This document shows, piece after piece, positions 23,601 through 35,580 of a stretch of 64,000 nt of DNA. Numbering within the stretch: the stretch's first letter is position 1; each line of letters begins with the position of its first letter. The position numbers and the translations under genes were made by a program. Below the pieces are notes generated by a model. That model saw only the letters and a program-made list of their open reading frames with translations. It searched no databases and was not told where the DNA came from. Source of the stretch: Rhyzopertha dominica (taxonomy: Eukaryota; Arthropoda; Insecta; Coleoptera; Bostrichidae); the NCBI GenBank assembly GCA_025024175.1, contig QCXZ01000041.1, forward strand, positions 34,591,786 to 34,655,785, written 5' to 3'.

Positions 23601-26600
23601 GTTGTTGCAGTGGGAGTTGGTGTGACACCATCCGCATTAGCAGCCAAACCTTCCGCATTTGGTCCACCCAGAGCACCTGCCTCCGTGGAAGTAACGGTCG
23701 TTGATGACACATGCCTAGATCCAGAAGATCTGCGACCACTTGATGAACCTGCTAGAATGAAGATAAAAGATACTGACAAGGAAAAATTGGATGTCTTAAT
23801 GCATATTTATGTCAAGTAACTCCTATATGTAAACTTTTTAAACCATAACCGCTTCCTAGATACAAATGTAGAAGTTGCCTTCTTTAATTTATATGTGGAC
23901 AACTGATAATAAGCCAATTAAAATGTGCAATACATACACAGAAGCCTGCTAGGTATAGAAGCATACAGAATTTAAAATGATGCAACCAGTTCAAATTTTT
24001 TCTTCTGTTTTATGAAGTTATCACGTCACTAAATTAATAGTACATACAATAGACCTCAATTGGGACAAAAATATCCTGAATTTCTAAAGTAAAACCCAAT
24101 AAATATTAAAGGAACAAACAATAGTTTAAAATATGTGAAAGATCTTATCATGAGATTAGTACACAATACAATCAAAGCTAGCCTATAGTAATTTTTTTAA
24201 GAGGCTCTTAATTTTTGTCACTATAAAATCAGTGGTCCAGTGGCTTCAACTAAAATGACAGTCACGGTATCTTTAATTATATGATACTAAGCAATGTATA
24301 TAGTGTGGCCGTCAAGGTATCCAGGATACTTCATATATGAATTCTATTACCTTTTTCCGAATTATAACAGTTCTTGAAATATTGTGGTTTGAAGCTGAAG
24401 TAAATTACTAAGGGGCTTGAAAAATGTGTGGTTTATTTTAATAAAAGCATAATGACACAGTAATTATAAAGCTGCTCAATAAGACCACCGCCTTGTGCAA
24501 TGAATAACTGAATACTCAGTCAGAGTTCTCGTTTCCAGTTGTAGTTCTCCATTTTGTTCTACATCTCATAAAACGCTACATGAATATTCTGGATGAGTTG
24601 TTCACTACTATTAGGCTTTCTTATCCATCAGTTTGGAAACCGTGTATTGAGCAAATTAAAACAGAGTCCTTTTGATTTGAAAAGATGGTCCTCAAGTAGT
24701 AGAAGTAGATCTTTATAAAAAAATTCCTGGTACGTTTCACTGTTCAAATTTCTGTCAAACAAATGTGGAAAGATAACTTCATTGTTAACACAGAATCTTC
24801 TCTGAAAATAGTCTTCTCAAGCAGCATCACGGTTTTCAATTGCTGACACACATTCATTGTGGAAATTGTTGATGATCTCTTGTAAATGTAGCTTTGTCTC
24901 CGAAAAAGGATTCTCAAAAGATTATAAAGATGATTGCTCAACCATTTACAAAGGCGAACTCTGGTGATGACCTGTAGAAAGTAGTTCTTGAACCAGTTGG
25001 TAGCGATAGGGATACAGTTCGTTTCTCACAGAGTATAGTGTGCACAGCCATCCTAATTTGTCCAGTAGGTAGAGAAATNCTTCTTGTTTTAGTATCACAA
25101 TCATTTTCAACCTCAAGCATTTCTTCAGTATTGTTTCTTTGCCTAAGTTTTTTGTTCACTAGATGATTTAGGGAACGCAGCAGTTAATCAAAGAGTTGTG
25201 TAGTTTCTACTGGAAGTTAAATTGTCAGATACACAGCTGTTTGGGTATCATTGATGATATTCCCTAACAGAGAGGTGTTGGTACTACAGATGCAATATCC
25301 ATACACGAAAATAATGTGTGTGTAATCTTCATATCAAATTACAGGCATGATTTTAACGGAAATGAAACAAAAAATAATAAATAACCTAGTATCAATGATG
25401 ACAATAATTAACGAAATAACAATCAACAATTTTTCTAATACCAGTCATGTTGCTAATTATTAAATTAGCTGGCCCACTAGTCTCAACAATGTTATTTTAT
25501 TTACTTTTTAGAATCATATCCAGATATTTCAAGAACCATTACGAATTTGCGAAAAGTTAATGGAATCACTTTTGCTTAGCAGCAACCCTGTATACAATTA
25601 CCATTTCGTAAGTATTATTCCTTTACTTTCCAAAATCCTATTTAGTGGTGTTTATAGAAGGAGTGCTAGTATGTTGTCAATGACAAGTCCATTGTTATTA
25701 CTATTTAACAAGTTACTTCATAATACAATCTTTCCAATTTTTACTGAATATTGGTTAACTTAATAGCTATCTTTATATCTGGTTAGAGAAATTATGTTAA
25801 GCAATCTATGATAATTAATTTATGTTACACATTAGTAATTATTATTACGATTAAGTAATTACCAGTTTAATATGGATTTCAATCATTCGGATTGTATGGT
25901 TAAACATAGACTCTTCCAAATAATGAAATGTACATACATTTACATTTTGTATTTTTGTATTAAACGTCAAATGTTAAAAATAATGTGTACTAGCAACAAG
26001 GTGTTTTTCTGCTGTTATTTGAAATCATTAATATACTGCTAGATAGGTAAATCAATTAATATTGAAGGTGTAGATCATTAGCAAATGCTAATATGACATA
26101 CAAGGGTGTATGCTTTCAGTCTTCATAATATCAGGTAATTATGTTGTCAAAAAAAAGTGTCACTATCAAACCTTGACAAAAAATTATTAATCTGATGTTT
26201 CGATTACACCTGTGTAATATTTGTCAAAGATGTGAATTTCCAAAAATTGTCTAACACAAGTTCGAACAAAATTATCTAATGATAATTTAAGTTTACTATT
26301 TGTTTTTGTACAATAATATGTAATAATTATCAGAATATCAAGAAAATTAAATTTACATTTGAGGCCACAGAGTAAGTTAAACTGACCAAAATTTAAATTA
26401 CTAACCTGTTGAGTTTGGTGAATGTTGAGAGCCTCTGGAAGCCGATCTAGGTGCGGCACTTCCAGGGGGACTTCCTCCTGCAGATCTCGGGCTTCCCGGT
26501 GGTAAATTGTCAGCAACAGACATCAACGCAGCCATCGGACTTTGTCCTGATGCGGTGGCTTGTACCTGTTGCGTTGAATGCTGTGCACTTGCGGAAGAGT

Positions 26601-29600
26601 TCGTTTCTGGTGGTGAGCCCGTTCTGTTACTTAAGGGAGAGTTTGTAGTCGTGCCATTTGCACTGGCTACTGAAACTGGTGCCGTATATCCTAGAATAAA
26701 CATGTGCACAACATTTTATTTAAAAAAATATTTGTTATGTTATTGTAGTGTTTCATGCAAACTTCACATCTATTTTTGAGATACTTAGTATTACTTTATA
26801 TTATATTAAAAGCCAATGTTTCATCCAAATGTAACAGTATATGACCAAGAAGTTTAAGTTATTGCAAATATAGAATAACTACTTATTAGGTAAGCAAAAA
26901 GAAGGACATTATTATACTCCAAATTGTTTAAGTTTTATTTCTATTTTCGAAACTATAATATACATGAATTGTTAAAGTTGGGGACAGAAAAAAAAACTGC
27001 TAGATGGTTAGAATTTTATATGATTTCCAAATATAATAATGATAGTTGATAGTGGTACATCTAATAAATTTGGTTAGCAGGTGCGCCTACAGACCACAAT
27101 CCTTGCAAGAAGTTTAATATATTTTTATTACAGAGATGTACCTCCCCTCATATCGATTGCTGGAAGCAGTAGGTACTACTTAAATGTTTCCTCTAAAAAT
27201 CAAAATTACTTTTACAAAAAATACATTCCAAATATATTGTATATGTAACAAAATAATTAATATTTTCTGCATTCAGTTCAAGTCTCTTGGAAAAAGTATG
27301 TGGCTACACCTATATTATCAATAGTTTCTAATTTTCGAATCTGGCAACTTTTATAAAACTACAGTATGTCTGCGTACGTGACAATTGTAATAGTATACTC
27401 ACTATTTTATTACCTAAATCTTAAAATGTTGGTCTGTTATTAAAAATACTAATATTATAAATAATAAAGTAGATTAATAATTGTCTGTAGCACATGAAGA
27501 AATGTTTGCCTTAAAGTCATATAGCACTTAAAACAGCAAAAACACAAAATAATATTCAAATTTCGCGCCATTACACGAGCTGGACGCTGAAGGAAGTTTG
27601 CTATTGGTGAGAAGTAAATGTATACACTCATATGGCTACATGTAAATTAGGTTAAGGTTTAAGTTGAAAGGTTATGCCTTCAGTTTTTACGTGCGTGAAA
27701 GTAAAATGATCAAGAATATATCTGTGACGGTGAGTGTAAAAGTNAGTGCCAAAACAAAATTGCTTGCCTCTTCTGTATTTCTCTTTAAATAGGTACCCAT
27801 GCTAGGTTAGTTATAGAAGTTGATGTTTATTTTGTTTATGAGATAAAAAATCGTTTACACAGAAGTTAGAGCATTTATATACTTATGTCTTTTATTGGAA
27901 TCTATATTTTTACTTTTATATCTATATTACAATAGTATACAACAAAGCTAGTTTCAAAGGGCTCAACTTTATATGCCACAGTCTTATGAAACTAGTTTTT
28001 TATATTATTTTTTCTAATAAGCATGGTTTTCATCTCCTACACAAGAAAATATGAAATATTCATAGAAATAAAAAATGGGTATTTATAATCTATAATAAAC
28101 TAGTAATAATGCACAAAGGTGCATAGGGTCATCAATTGATCACTTGCAATAAAATCTATGGGCCGATGACAGCCTCCGTACTCAAATTGCAGAGACCTGG
28201 ATGACTTCCATGGAAAAAAACCTTCGAACATAAAAAACATGGCAAATAATAGGCATTATTACTAGTTTGAGTACTTAGAATGGCCTGCCTGTGTTGGGTA
28301 CTTCATTTCCCGCGAGGCGTATAACGAAGCAGTATAATAATTTGAAAACTGGTGCACACAAAATAAGATTCAGACGGCATCAAAAACATTCTGGTAGGTA
28401 ACTAAGGTTAGCTTTAGTTAGGCTTTTATAGCTGCAGTTCATTTAAGGTTTCATTGTGCTGTTTCACAGTTAGGTACGACTTGAAGTTTGTTTATGTTCA
28501 CTCAGAGTTATTTACTGATACCGTTATCTGAATAATACTAATAATAATAATAATAATAATAATATTCAGACAACGCTGATACCAACCTTAGTAAAAAAAA
28601 TTTTACGTTTCATAATAGCTCTATTTGGCTTCATTAAAAACGCAAAATATAAAACTATTTAAACTACGCATAGGAACATGTGAAACAAAATAGTTAATTA
28701 TTTGTAAATATCAAGTTTCCAAATGCCAAAGCAATAACTGAAAGATGCTGTTTTTGCTACTTCGTCGTCTAATAACGCGCAGAAACTATAAGTAGACCGG
28801 GCAAACTACAATCAAAACCAGATAACTGAAAATGCATTAGGTGTCGTGTAGTTGTATGGTGCATTGTCGATTTAACAGCCTATTGTTTAGAAATAAAACG
28901 GGGGACCGGGCGTTTTACAATGCGGAGAAAAAGAACGAAACGACGGTTGCAAAGTCTCTGCCAAGTGGCTTATAAATATTTATCCGCGACATTCATTATT
29001 ATTCGCAGACGTTACGAAAGTAGACCTTCGATTCGCATTTAAGATGAATAAAAATTAGAGATCGGTCAATATAATCTTAGGACGGTGGCCGCATGTAGGT
29101 ACAGTGTCTTCCAAAATTATTATCACAGTGGACTGGAAAACATTACATTACCGAGCATATTGTAAAAAAATTAAATTTGCCGAGTACTATTTTAAATTGC
29201 GTACCGTTTCCTATGTCGAATAGGTTTGTAAAGAACATATAGTGGCGTACTGTAAATACCTAACTGATAATTAAATATCACAACCACCTTTTTTAAATTA
29301 TTTTTCTTTAACTAATTCTATCTTCGCGATCGCCTGAACGCATTGGCAAAAACTGAGAAGCCTCTTTTCAACTGACGTCCAACTGAAATTATTTGCAAGA
29401 GTTGTAAGAATAAAGTCGGCTAACATTCTCGATTTCAGTCTATAGACTGTAAGTAGATGTTAGCTAAAGCAAAAGCAAAGTAACACTGTATGTAGATTAC
29501 AGATAATAACTGGCATCAATACTTATTGGCTCAAAAATTTCATTTAACCACGATAAAAATGCAAGAATGCAATGAGTTCTATTATCCAGTTTTTATTTTA

Positions 29601-32600
29601 CTTGCAATTTAGATAAAACATGACTACCACTAGCTGTAAATGTCAATTAACTCGCAACTTAGCTTTGAAGAAACAGCCGTACTAATTTTTACTATAATAC
29701 TCTAACGGTAGTGTAAATGTACTATGCTGTCCAAATAAAAGTTTGTAACTTATTCGTTGATGCGTTTCCTGCTAATTAACTTTTTAATCTAATGATCACT
29801 ACGCGCATTACATTCAGCATGTGATGTGTTCTTTGTCGAAGAAACAACCTCAGCCTCCAGTTTTTTTGCAGACTATCGCCGTTTCGCCGTCGCCTTCGGA
29901 CCTCGCAAACTTCCCCTCTGCCCGCGATTCGTTCACGTGACCTCAATAAACGTTGCGTGACAATTTCGGATTCGGACGCGATCGGCTGTGCTCGGCGAAG
30001 GAAGAATGTGACCACGGCAAGTTTTTCGAGCGTTACGTATTTTTAACAACGGAAATGGCGTCACGCGCTGTTGCCAAGTCGGCTTATTACCAACGGTCCG
30101 TGCTTATCATCTACAAACAGCGTGTACCGGTTAAACAAAACAGCATCGGCGCTTGGTGTTATGAAAATATGATTGAAGGCTATTTATGGAGTGTTTCAGC
30201 GATAATATATGAGTTGACATTCGAAGTATAGCAGATTATGTGCCCATGTCATTCGTAAAATTTGTTCAAGATACTAGAATAAGTGTATTCAATTAGTATT
30301 CACTCTTTGTTATTTAGTGCCAACCAATGCATCGGATAACAGAAAATTGTCACTGCTTTTCATACATAGGAGATTCTACAACGAATTGTAACGAAACGCG
30401 GAAGGTCTAGTCAGAAATCAAGTTATTATTGTTGGTAGACATTTGCCGGTGTCAGCGAGCTTAAAATGTGTTAACTTCATCACGTAGTTTGCAATAAACA
30501 TAAGACTTTAGAAGGGATAAAAAACCGTCTGATGGGGGAAGTGCAGGTGCAGAGCATAATAGACCCCCTTCGAAACAAAGGAAGAAGAGTTCCGGACAGA
30601 ATGCTCCAGACGAACCGATAGCATCTCATTTCCTATGACCCACAGACAGCGAAGGCGCGTAAAAACCTAACAGCAGGTACAGGTGTTCGATACCGTTGCT
30701 ATTAGTAGAAGATTATCTCCTATTTCCTCGACGAACAGCTGGCCAAAACGAGCAGGAACGCTGCATCTGCCCTAGATTTTTTTGTAGACGTGGACTGTAA
30801 TCCAGAACTTCACAACGAAACACATTATTGGAATTTTTGCTTGTCTGACGCTGATAAGCGACGTTATAACAAAAGAATGACTCAGTCAGCGCGTTTAATT
30901 TATCTGCGACCTTCTGAAGTTTATTTGTTGCAAGCAAAAACGCAAACGACGACAGCGCAAATTGAGGACGAATGTATTCAGCCTACGTTGTCGCCAGGAG
31001 ATTAAATACGGAGGTCGCGTTTTGTTGTACTCTGGGTCCTGAACTTTTTTTTGTGCAAACAGATGCTACGAGCACAACGAGGGCCCCGGTTATATACCGG
31101 GGTAAGTGGTACCGTGAGAAAACCCTGCAGAATCAAGGCCATGCAGTCGTCGTACCGACTAAACTAACTGGTTTGACAGCCAAGCCACCTTTGTTTGTTT
31201 TTCTTTTACTCTTTTGCTGCAGTTTGCTTTAATCGGTCTTTAAAAGGCAGACCTATGCAAGAGTTGATAGGCAGGTGGATTTAAGCGCATTTAAAAAGAT
31301 TTACGTTTATTTGGAAACGCTTTGAAATTCCTGGTGGAATGCAACGGTACACCGAAAGGGGGGCAGGCAGGTAGATACTACACCTATTTGTGTACTATGT
31401 TCTTAGAAAACACGGTTTAGTTGTGAAAGCTGTGACGTAGGCCATCAGTCAGTTGTAAAAGAACTGGTCAGGCGAACAAGGACCGGTTTCAGTCTAACCA
31501 TGATCACATACCGAGTAAACTTGAAATCAGTGGGTATCGACGTCACGTATATAGAAAACGTCTCTGATACATTCTCACAAGTGTATTCTGATTTTTATAG
31601 TCAACAATTTATTGTACTATGTACTATTTCCGGTTCAACACTAGGACGTGAATATGTTATGCTCGATGGTAATGCAAAAATACTGGTTTGACATTAATAT
31701 CTGCCGTTCCATTTTGTTTGGACGTTTACTCCGCCAAGGTTGCATCTGACTCAGGAGAGACGCGTTTATTTCCGACATTTGTAGCAAAATAGAGCCAACC
31801 AATCTCGTCGGTCCTTCACGGCGCTTAAAATAAACGTTACGTCAGTAACATACATGCCTTCCAATACACACATAAATACCACATAATCAACCAAGACCGT
31901 TGAACCGGATACCATAACGAGGTAAAAAAAAAACCAGTACAGATGAATTCAGACGACTCGCAAAATGTACAGCCACAAATTCAGTTATTGCTTTGAAATT
32001 CAGAGCAACTAAGCGATGCTCACCATTGGGTTTAAATGTAGTTGCAGCATCAAAGGAGGCCGTTCTGATAGGATGCTTTTCTTGTTTAAAGGTTCGTTCT
32101 GTGGCAACTGCGAATGGTTGAGCTAGTGAAACTGCCGGCAACGATTCACCCCTAGTCAAAGGAGGACGAACCGAATTTGTATGTTCTTCAACAGACATCA
32201 TTCGTTTGGCCCCGTTAACCTCGCCATTAGCAAGATGGTGACCGTGATGGTCGTCATCGTCAGCATTCGAGAGACCACGTTTCAATCCTTGCTGTGGCAA
32301 GGCACCAGGTCTGCCATTTGTTGTGTGGTGGTGACCCTGCAAGGGATGGTGGGCTGCAGCCGCAAGATGTGCGGCTGTGTGGAGTCTTACTGTCGCACGT
32401 CCCACTAGCTCGTGTTCAGCGGTTGCTTCCTGCAGCGAAGGTCTAGACATCGAAAACGTTCCTCTGGGTGGGGGAGGAGGCTGCGTCTGATTATCGGCCA
32501 GCATTCCAGAACGAGAATGATGTAAGCTATATGTGGCCGAATGATGGGCTGCTGCGGCTGCCGCCGCCGACTGTTGACGGCTGGAAGTAGCCACGACTTC

Positions 32601-32870
32601 CCCGTTTTGGTGTTCATGGCTGCTGGCGGACGAACGATGACTTTTTGAGCTGTGGGTAGAACGTTGTTCCTGGAAGCCATGCGCCCGCTTCATTTGTCTC
32701 GCCGTTTCAAGCACAATTTCAATCCTATCGGCTCCCTCATAATTAACACATCCCCTACAAACCGCCTCAGAGAAATCGTGCACCATAGCCCATGGCATAC
32801 GCGGCAAGTCGCACAAATAACAATGCTGCCGTTTAGCCTGCTGCATTTGCATAACTGACATGTTCACCAT
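20491..32870 (-). CDS. Pits: IRF2BP-family transcriptional co-regulator (Pits-like), four coding exons
   Basis: The join of 32024-32870, 26406-26690, 23465-23751 and 20491-20616 gives a 514-residue protein with no frame break, and every intron is GT-AG. Residues 17-41 form the N-terminal zinc finger of the IRF2BP1/2/L family ([11 protein letters not shown], then [15 protein letters not shown]; Cys17, 20, 38, 41). The middle is disordered, rich in Ser, His and Ala, as is usual for the family. Residues 433-482 form the C-terminal RING-like finger (Cys433, 436, 448, 457, 460, 476 and 482, with a His-His pair at 453-454), followed by the conserved [15 protein letters not shown]. Family members are nuclear co-repressors: vertebrate ones bind IRF2, and Drosophila Pits interacts with Tramtrack69 and Sin3A. 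The length is slightly below the roughly 580 residues of vertebrate members. In-frame ATGs at codons 4, 7 and 9 could also serve as starts. The symbol follows Drosophila by homology. Confidence 0.95.
20617..23464 (-). other. intron 3 of the Pits-like gene
   Basis: 2.85 kb, GTAATT donor and CAG acceptor. It contains a 92-bp tandem duplication (20934-21117), and next to it a minus-strand open stretch ([19 protein letters not shown]) that resembles the C-terminal end of a transposase. Around 22020-22730 the plus strand has several short open pieces, including LHADGTS and [11 protein letters not shown] in different frames. These look like decayed transposon coding sequence of a family I cannot name. 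Confidence 0.5.
20934..21117. repeat. 92-bp tandem duplication (two copies)
   Basis: Copies 20934-21025 and 21026-21117 differ at only a few positions (for example CTGTC against CTATT). Each contains AAAGCTCGCTTAGTCT and TGTCATCATGATCTT. It lies in intron 3 beside a transposase-like minus-strand fragment at about 20875-20935, so the duplication probably occurred within an old element. Confidence 0.85.
23465..23751 (-). CDS. Pits: Pits-like gene, exon 3 (RING core)
   Basis: The acceptor ATTCTAG lies above 23751 and the donor GTAATT below 23465. The first codon is completed by the last base of exon 2. The exon starts with a Ser/Thr/Ala-rich linker ([17 protein letters not shown]) and ends with [18 protein letters not shown] and [15 protein letters not shown], the first two thirds of the C3HC4-like finger. 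Confidence 0.95.
23752..26405 (-). other. intron 2 of the Pits-like gene
   Basis: 2.65 kb, GTTAGT donor and CTAG acceptor. It holds a decayed mariner-type transposase in the same orientation as the gene (24430-25170). The rest is AT-rich, with nothing else I can assign. Confidence 0.6.
24430..25170 (-). pseudogene. Tc1/mariner-type transposase relic in intron 2
   Basis: Minus-strand pieces in shifting frames line up in the order expected for an IS630/Tc1/mariner transposase. First come an N-terminal helix region ([14 protein letters not shown]), then [10 protein letters not shown] and [13 protein letters not shown], which matches the F-x-D-E-A-T-F-T-R block with E changed to K. Next are [14 protein letters not shown] and [20 protein letters not shown], and finally a GGGLIEQL end matching G-G-H-F-E-H-L. 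At least six stops or frameshifts make it inactive. One N falls at 25079. Confidence 0.75.
26406..26690 (-). CDS. Pits: Pits-like gene, exon 2 (disordered linker)
   Basis: The acceptor TTATTCTAG lies above 26690 and the donor GTTAGT below 26406. Both ends leave one base of a split codon, which agrees with exons 1 and 3. The product is Ser/Pro/Ala/Thr-rich ([13 protein letters not shown], then [20 protein letters not shown]). The short [16 protein letters not shown] block is well preserved in insect and vertebrate relatives, as far as I recall. Confidence 0.92.
28539..28564. repeat. (AAT)n microsatellite
   Basis: About nine consecutive TAA/AAT units in intron 1 of the Pits-like gene. Confidence 0.95.
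29933..29940. promoter_or_regulatory. palindromic E-box TCACGTGA in a CpG-rich intronic patch
   Basis: TCACGTGA is the core bound by MITF/TFEB- and USF-type bHLH-ZIP factors. It sits in about 200 bp with many CpGs, unusual for this AT-rich window, inside intron 1. An intronic enhancer or an alternative promoter is possible. This is inference from the motif only. Confidence 0.35.
32024..32870 (-). CDS. Pits: Pits-like gene, exon 1 (N-terminal zinc finger)
   Basis: The ATG at 32868-32870 directly follows an in-frame TAG, so the frame cannot extend further up. The sequence before the ATG (GTTTGATTAG) also resembles a splice acceptor, so a non-coding 5' exon may exist upstream. The exon gives 282 codons plus one base: the zinc finger (residues 17-41), [20 protein letters not shown], and then a long His/Ser/Ala/Gln-rich segment with poly-Ala near residue 110. 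It ends at the GTGAGC donor after [11 protein letters not shown]. Confidence 0.95.
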
Positions 32871-33140
32871 CTAATCAAACAACCCACGTACAACAGTATC
32901 TAGCACATACGTGAAAAATATCCACTGTCGATGTTCAGTTAACGCCNGTAGACATCGCAATGCNCCGCTGGCTAACATAAAACGATGCGTAACCTACCGT
33001 TCCTGCACTACAACTGAACTGAATCCCGTAGAAACAGAGAACGAGAGCACTCGATTGACATGAAGGGGAGAGCGGGCGTCGCGGCAATCGTTATCGTTGA
33101 TGACGTCAGGCAACACGGTAGGCCAATAGCTGCTCTGGCT
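32871..33140 (-). promoter_or_regulatory. proximal promoter region of the Pits-like gene
   Basis: CpG-richer sequence directly upstream of the start codon. It has a full CRE (33101-33108), and a CRE half-site TACGTCAC follows at 33140-33147. I see no clear TATA box, which would suit a housekeeping-type promoter. Two N bases fall at about 32947 and 32964. The transcription start cannot be placed. Confidence 0.4.
33101..33108. promoter_or_regulatory. consensus CRE (TGACGTCA)
   Basis: Perfect 8-bp palindrome about 230 bp upstream of the Pits-like start codon, the core site for CREB/ATF-type bZIP factors. Function is inferred from position and motif. Confidence 0.5.
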
Positions 33141-33147
33141 ACGTCAC

Positions 33148-34503
33148 AATCGATGCGCACGCAAGGAACACTTCGTACCGGCCAGGTAATGAAATTGTCA
33201 CCGTTAATTGTGACCTGAATTCAGGCCGACGGCGTGTCTGTAAATCGGGGTGACGTTATCCCGTTGTCTGAAGATGCACTCATACCTGCACCTTAACAGA
33301 TGACTGAAGTCTGACTACAACAAGTCACAGAAGAATGCGACGGCGGGCGTTGGCTACGTTTCGCAGCTACCATTAAAAAGCACCAGATTGTAGCTATGCG
33401 ACGCGACGTGTACTTCCACGAAGTACACAGACGACTGGTTTTTAAGACCGACCGTTCGGTGCCAGCTTAAACACTCTACGCACGATAAAATACTACGCAG
33501 CCAACTCTGTGGCACTGCCGTTCCAGAGGTTTCCCTTTAAAAACGCATTAAAGGGGAACGTCGCTTATAGCGTTCTGGAAGTTATCTTGTACAAACAAGT
33601 ATTCGTTAATAATAAACGGAGGTTGGGTTTCGCAACAGTTCCAGACTGATTTTATCACGATATTTTCGCGGGCCTTGTTGGTGCTGTGAGCGTTATCTGT
33701 TTGCAACCCAAACATTTTCAATTACATGAGACCGCCGGAGATAACGGAAGTATAAAGTCGACGATGCACGTGATAAAGTCGTGACACGTCATCGAGGCGG
33801 GTTCGCCTCTGACGTAACGGCGTAAACATCGAGCCGAAAGCTTGAATAACACAAGAAAAGCAAGTTTCACAATATACTAACCGTGACGCGCATCTGCGTG
33901 CAGGCGGTCGGGCAACGTGCAAATTTTACGAGACGGCGCATTGATCTGAAATGATCGTTTGCTGCAACAACTGGAGGATCTTTATTTCACGAAAACGAAT
34001 GATTTGAATACAAGAACACGCACTACCAACAAAATTGTTGGGGTATTAAATATGAATTAATAATGTCTGAAATAACATCAGTCTACTACATCTAGACAAT
34101 AGGTATACAGGGTGTCTATATACGGGAATCTCCTAAACGGTAAGAGATGCATTTTGTGCTCTTTCTATAACTAAAAAGATATCTTTTTTAATATTGAAAA
34201 AACTGAAGATTGTGATTATTGTTTTGTTTGTTCATGACTACTTTAACAATCAATGTATCAAAAAACGGAGAGCACATTCTGAAGGCACATTTTATTATCT
34301 ATGCATCATCATCTGCACTGTTACATGAACAATTCTTGTTTCTAATTAAAATGACACAACACAGAAATAAGAGCAAAGATTTACAAAAACCTTTTAAAAC
34401 AGTAATATGCAGTAAAATTTAGTTGTTAATTACCACAATTTAGAATTCGGTTGTTGTTAGATGCATAGGTATGAACCATAAATTTATTTCTTAGCAGTAA
34501 AAA
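33148..34503. other. CpG-rich upstream region, then AT-rich spacer
   Basis: From 33150 to about 33950 CpG remains frequent, with CACGTG at 33767-33772. This is likely distal promoter or a 5' non-coding exon. From 33980 the DNA turns AT-rich. A CAGGGTGTCTATATACGG string at about 34108 looks like a mariner-type terminus, but I found no partner. Confidence 0.3.
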
Positions 34504-34588
34504 AGCCTGTTGCCATGGAGATGTAGTGGATATCTAGCAAAATTTATTCTGTCAGGTTGAAATCCACCAGATCATGGCAACAGGCTTG
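34504..34588. repeat. short hairpin with 15-bp perfect arms
   Basis: AAGCCTGTTGCCATG (34504-34518) is the exact reverse complement of 34574-34588. Both arms continue inward with partial pairing (GTAGTGGAT against ATCCACCAG). It may be the subterminal part of the mariner-type relic that follows. Confidence 0.7.
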
Positions 34589-34889
34589 TTCATTCTAAAA
34601 ATAACTTTTAACAAAAAGATGTTAATACGGAAGATAGTTAACTGCAAGTGACTACTACCTTGGAATATAGAACGCTACTACTAATAATAATAACGGCAAC
34701 ACACATAAAATAAAGATTTCCATTTTTCTTTCGAAGTATTTAATAAACGCAAAACGAATGCAGCAGATTCCGTTTTATTTTATCCAAAATGTGTTTTTTA
34801 AGATAAGCAGGCCATGATTGATGATTGTTAATGTAAAACAATTAAGAGTTAATGCTGAGCAATAATATACTACCAAATTAGCGCAACGT

Positions 34890-35580
34890 TGGTTGGTCGC
34901 TCAACAGTATTTTGAAAAATATTCTCAAAGACAAGAAGACGACAACCGCATAGAAACTTTTCCATAAGCTGGACACAAATTTGGCTTTTCATGAAAAGTG
35001 AAGGGCGTAAACAAGTTCAATTTAGAATAAGTTTGTACGGTGAACAAAAGTCTTGTTATGAGGTAAATTTTCAAAATAGATATGGCAAAATTTATTTTTA
35101 CTTGCGGATAAACAGAAATCATGAGCAAAGCACCTTAACCACAGTCAATGAACATTATTTGTCATATATCGTATGGTCTGATGAGACCTAAAAATTATAT
35201 TTGAGCCGTTCAAAATCCAATAGTAAATCGACCCCGACACAACAAAATTTCAATGTTTGTTTGTTCATTGTTAGTAATGTAATATTTAACGAAAATCTTA
35301 ATGGAGTCGGATATTTAAATATACCAACAACCGTTCTGATTGTTTTGAGTATATGCTACTAATTAAATTACCAAATATTTGACACATCTAAGACGGAGCA
35401 TCCCTCCATAATGTTCGTCAAGTGCCAGGTTTTCCGAATGCGATATTTAGATAAAAACAAATTGATAACAGTGGCTAAGTACATTGACCACCACGATCCC
35501 CAGATCTTACCGTCATGGACTATTTTTGTGGGTACACAGAAAAACATAAATTAATACTTAAATCACGGGAACTTTGAAAT
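34890..35580 (+). pseudogene. Tc1/mariner-type transposase relic
   Basis: The plus strand holds, in order, GRSTVF at about 34892, IVWSDET at 35165-35190 (the W-S-D-E catalytic block), DGASLHNVRQVPGFPNAIFR near 35395-35455 and PPRSPDLTVMDYF near 35490-35530. The D-G-A-x-x-H and P-R-S-P-D-L-T-x-x-D-x-F series are diagnostic of this transposase superfamily. In-frame stops (after FPNAIFR, and twice before PPRSPD) and frame changes show that it is dead. The N-terminal third is poorly preserved. Confidence 0.8.

Larger units (their letters stand above)
26691..32023 (-). other. intron 1 of the Pits-like gene
   Basis: 5.3 kb, GTGAGC donor. It contains an (AAT)n microsatellite at 28539-28564 and a CpG-rich patch at about 29860-30070 with a TCACGTGA palindrome. 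Further GC-balanced, TE-poor sequence runs from 30400 to 31850. Several short open frames here (29776-30015, 30790-31005, 30972-31232) look non-coding. The low density of transposon remnants suggests regulatory DNA. Confidence 0.5.

Noticed and set aside
26401..26709. Pits-like exon 2 frame as a separate gene starting at its own ATG
   Set aside because: The ATG lies in the intron just before a TTCTAG acceptor; phases match exons 1 and 3.
31887..32023. Extension of Pits-like exon 1 to the ORF stop
   Set aside because: The GTGAGC donor at 32023 joins in frame to exon 2, which restores the known family order; the extension encodes no family sequence.
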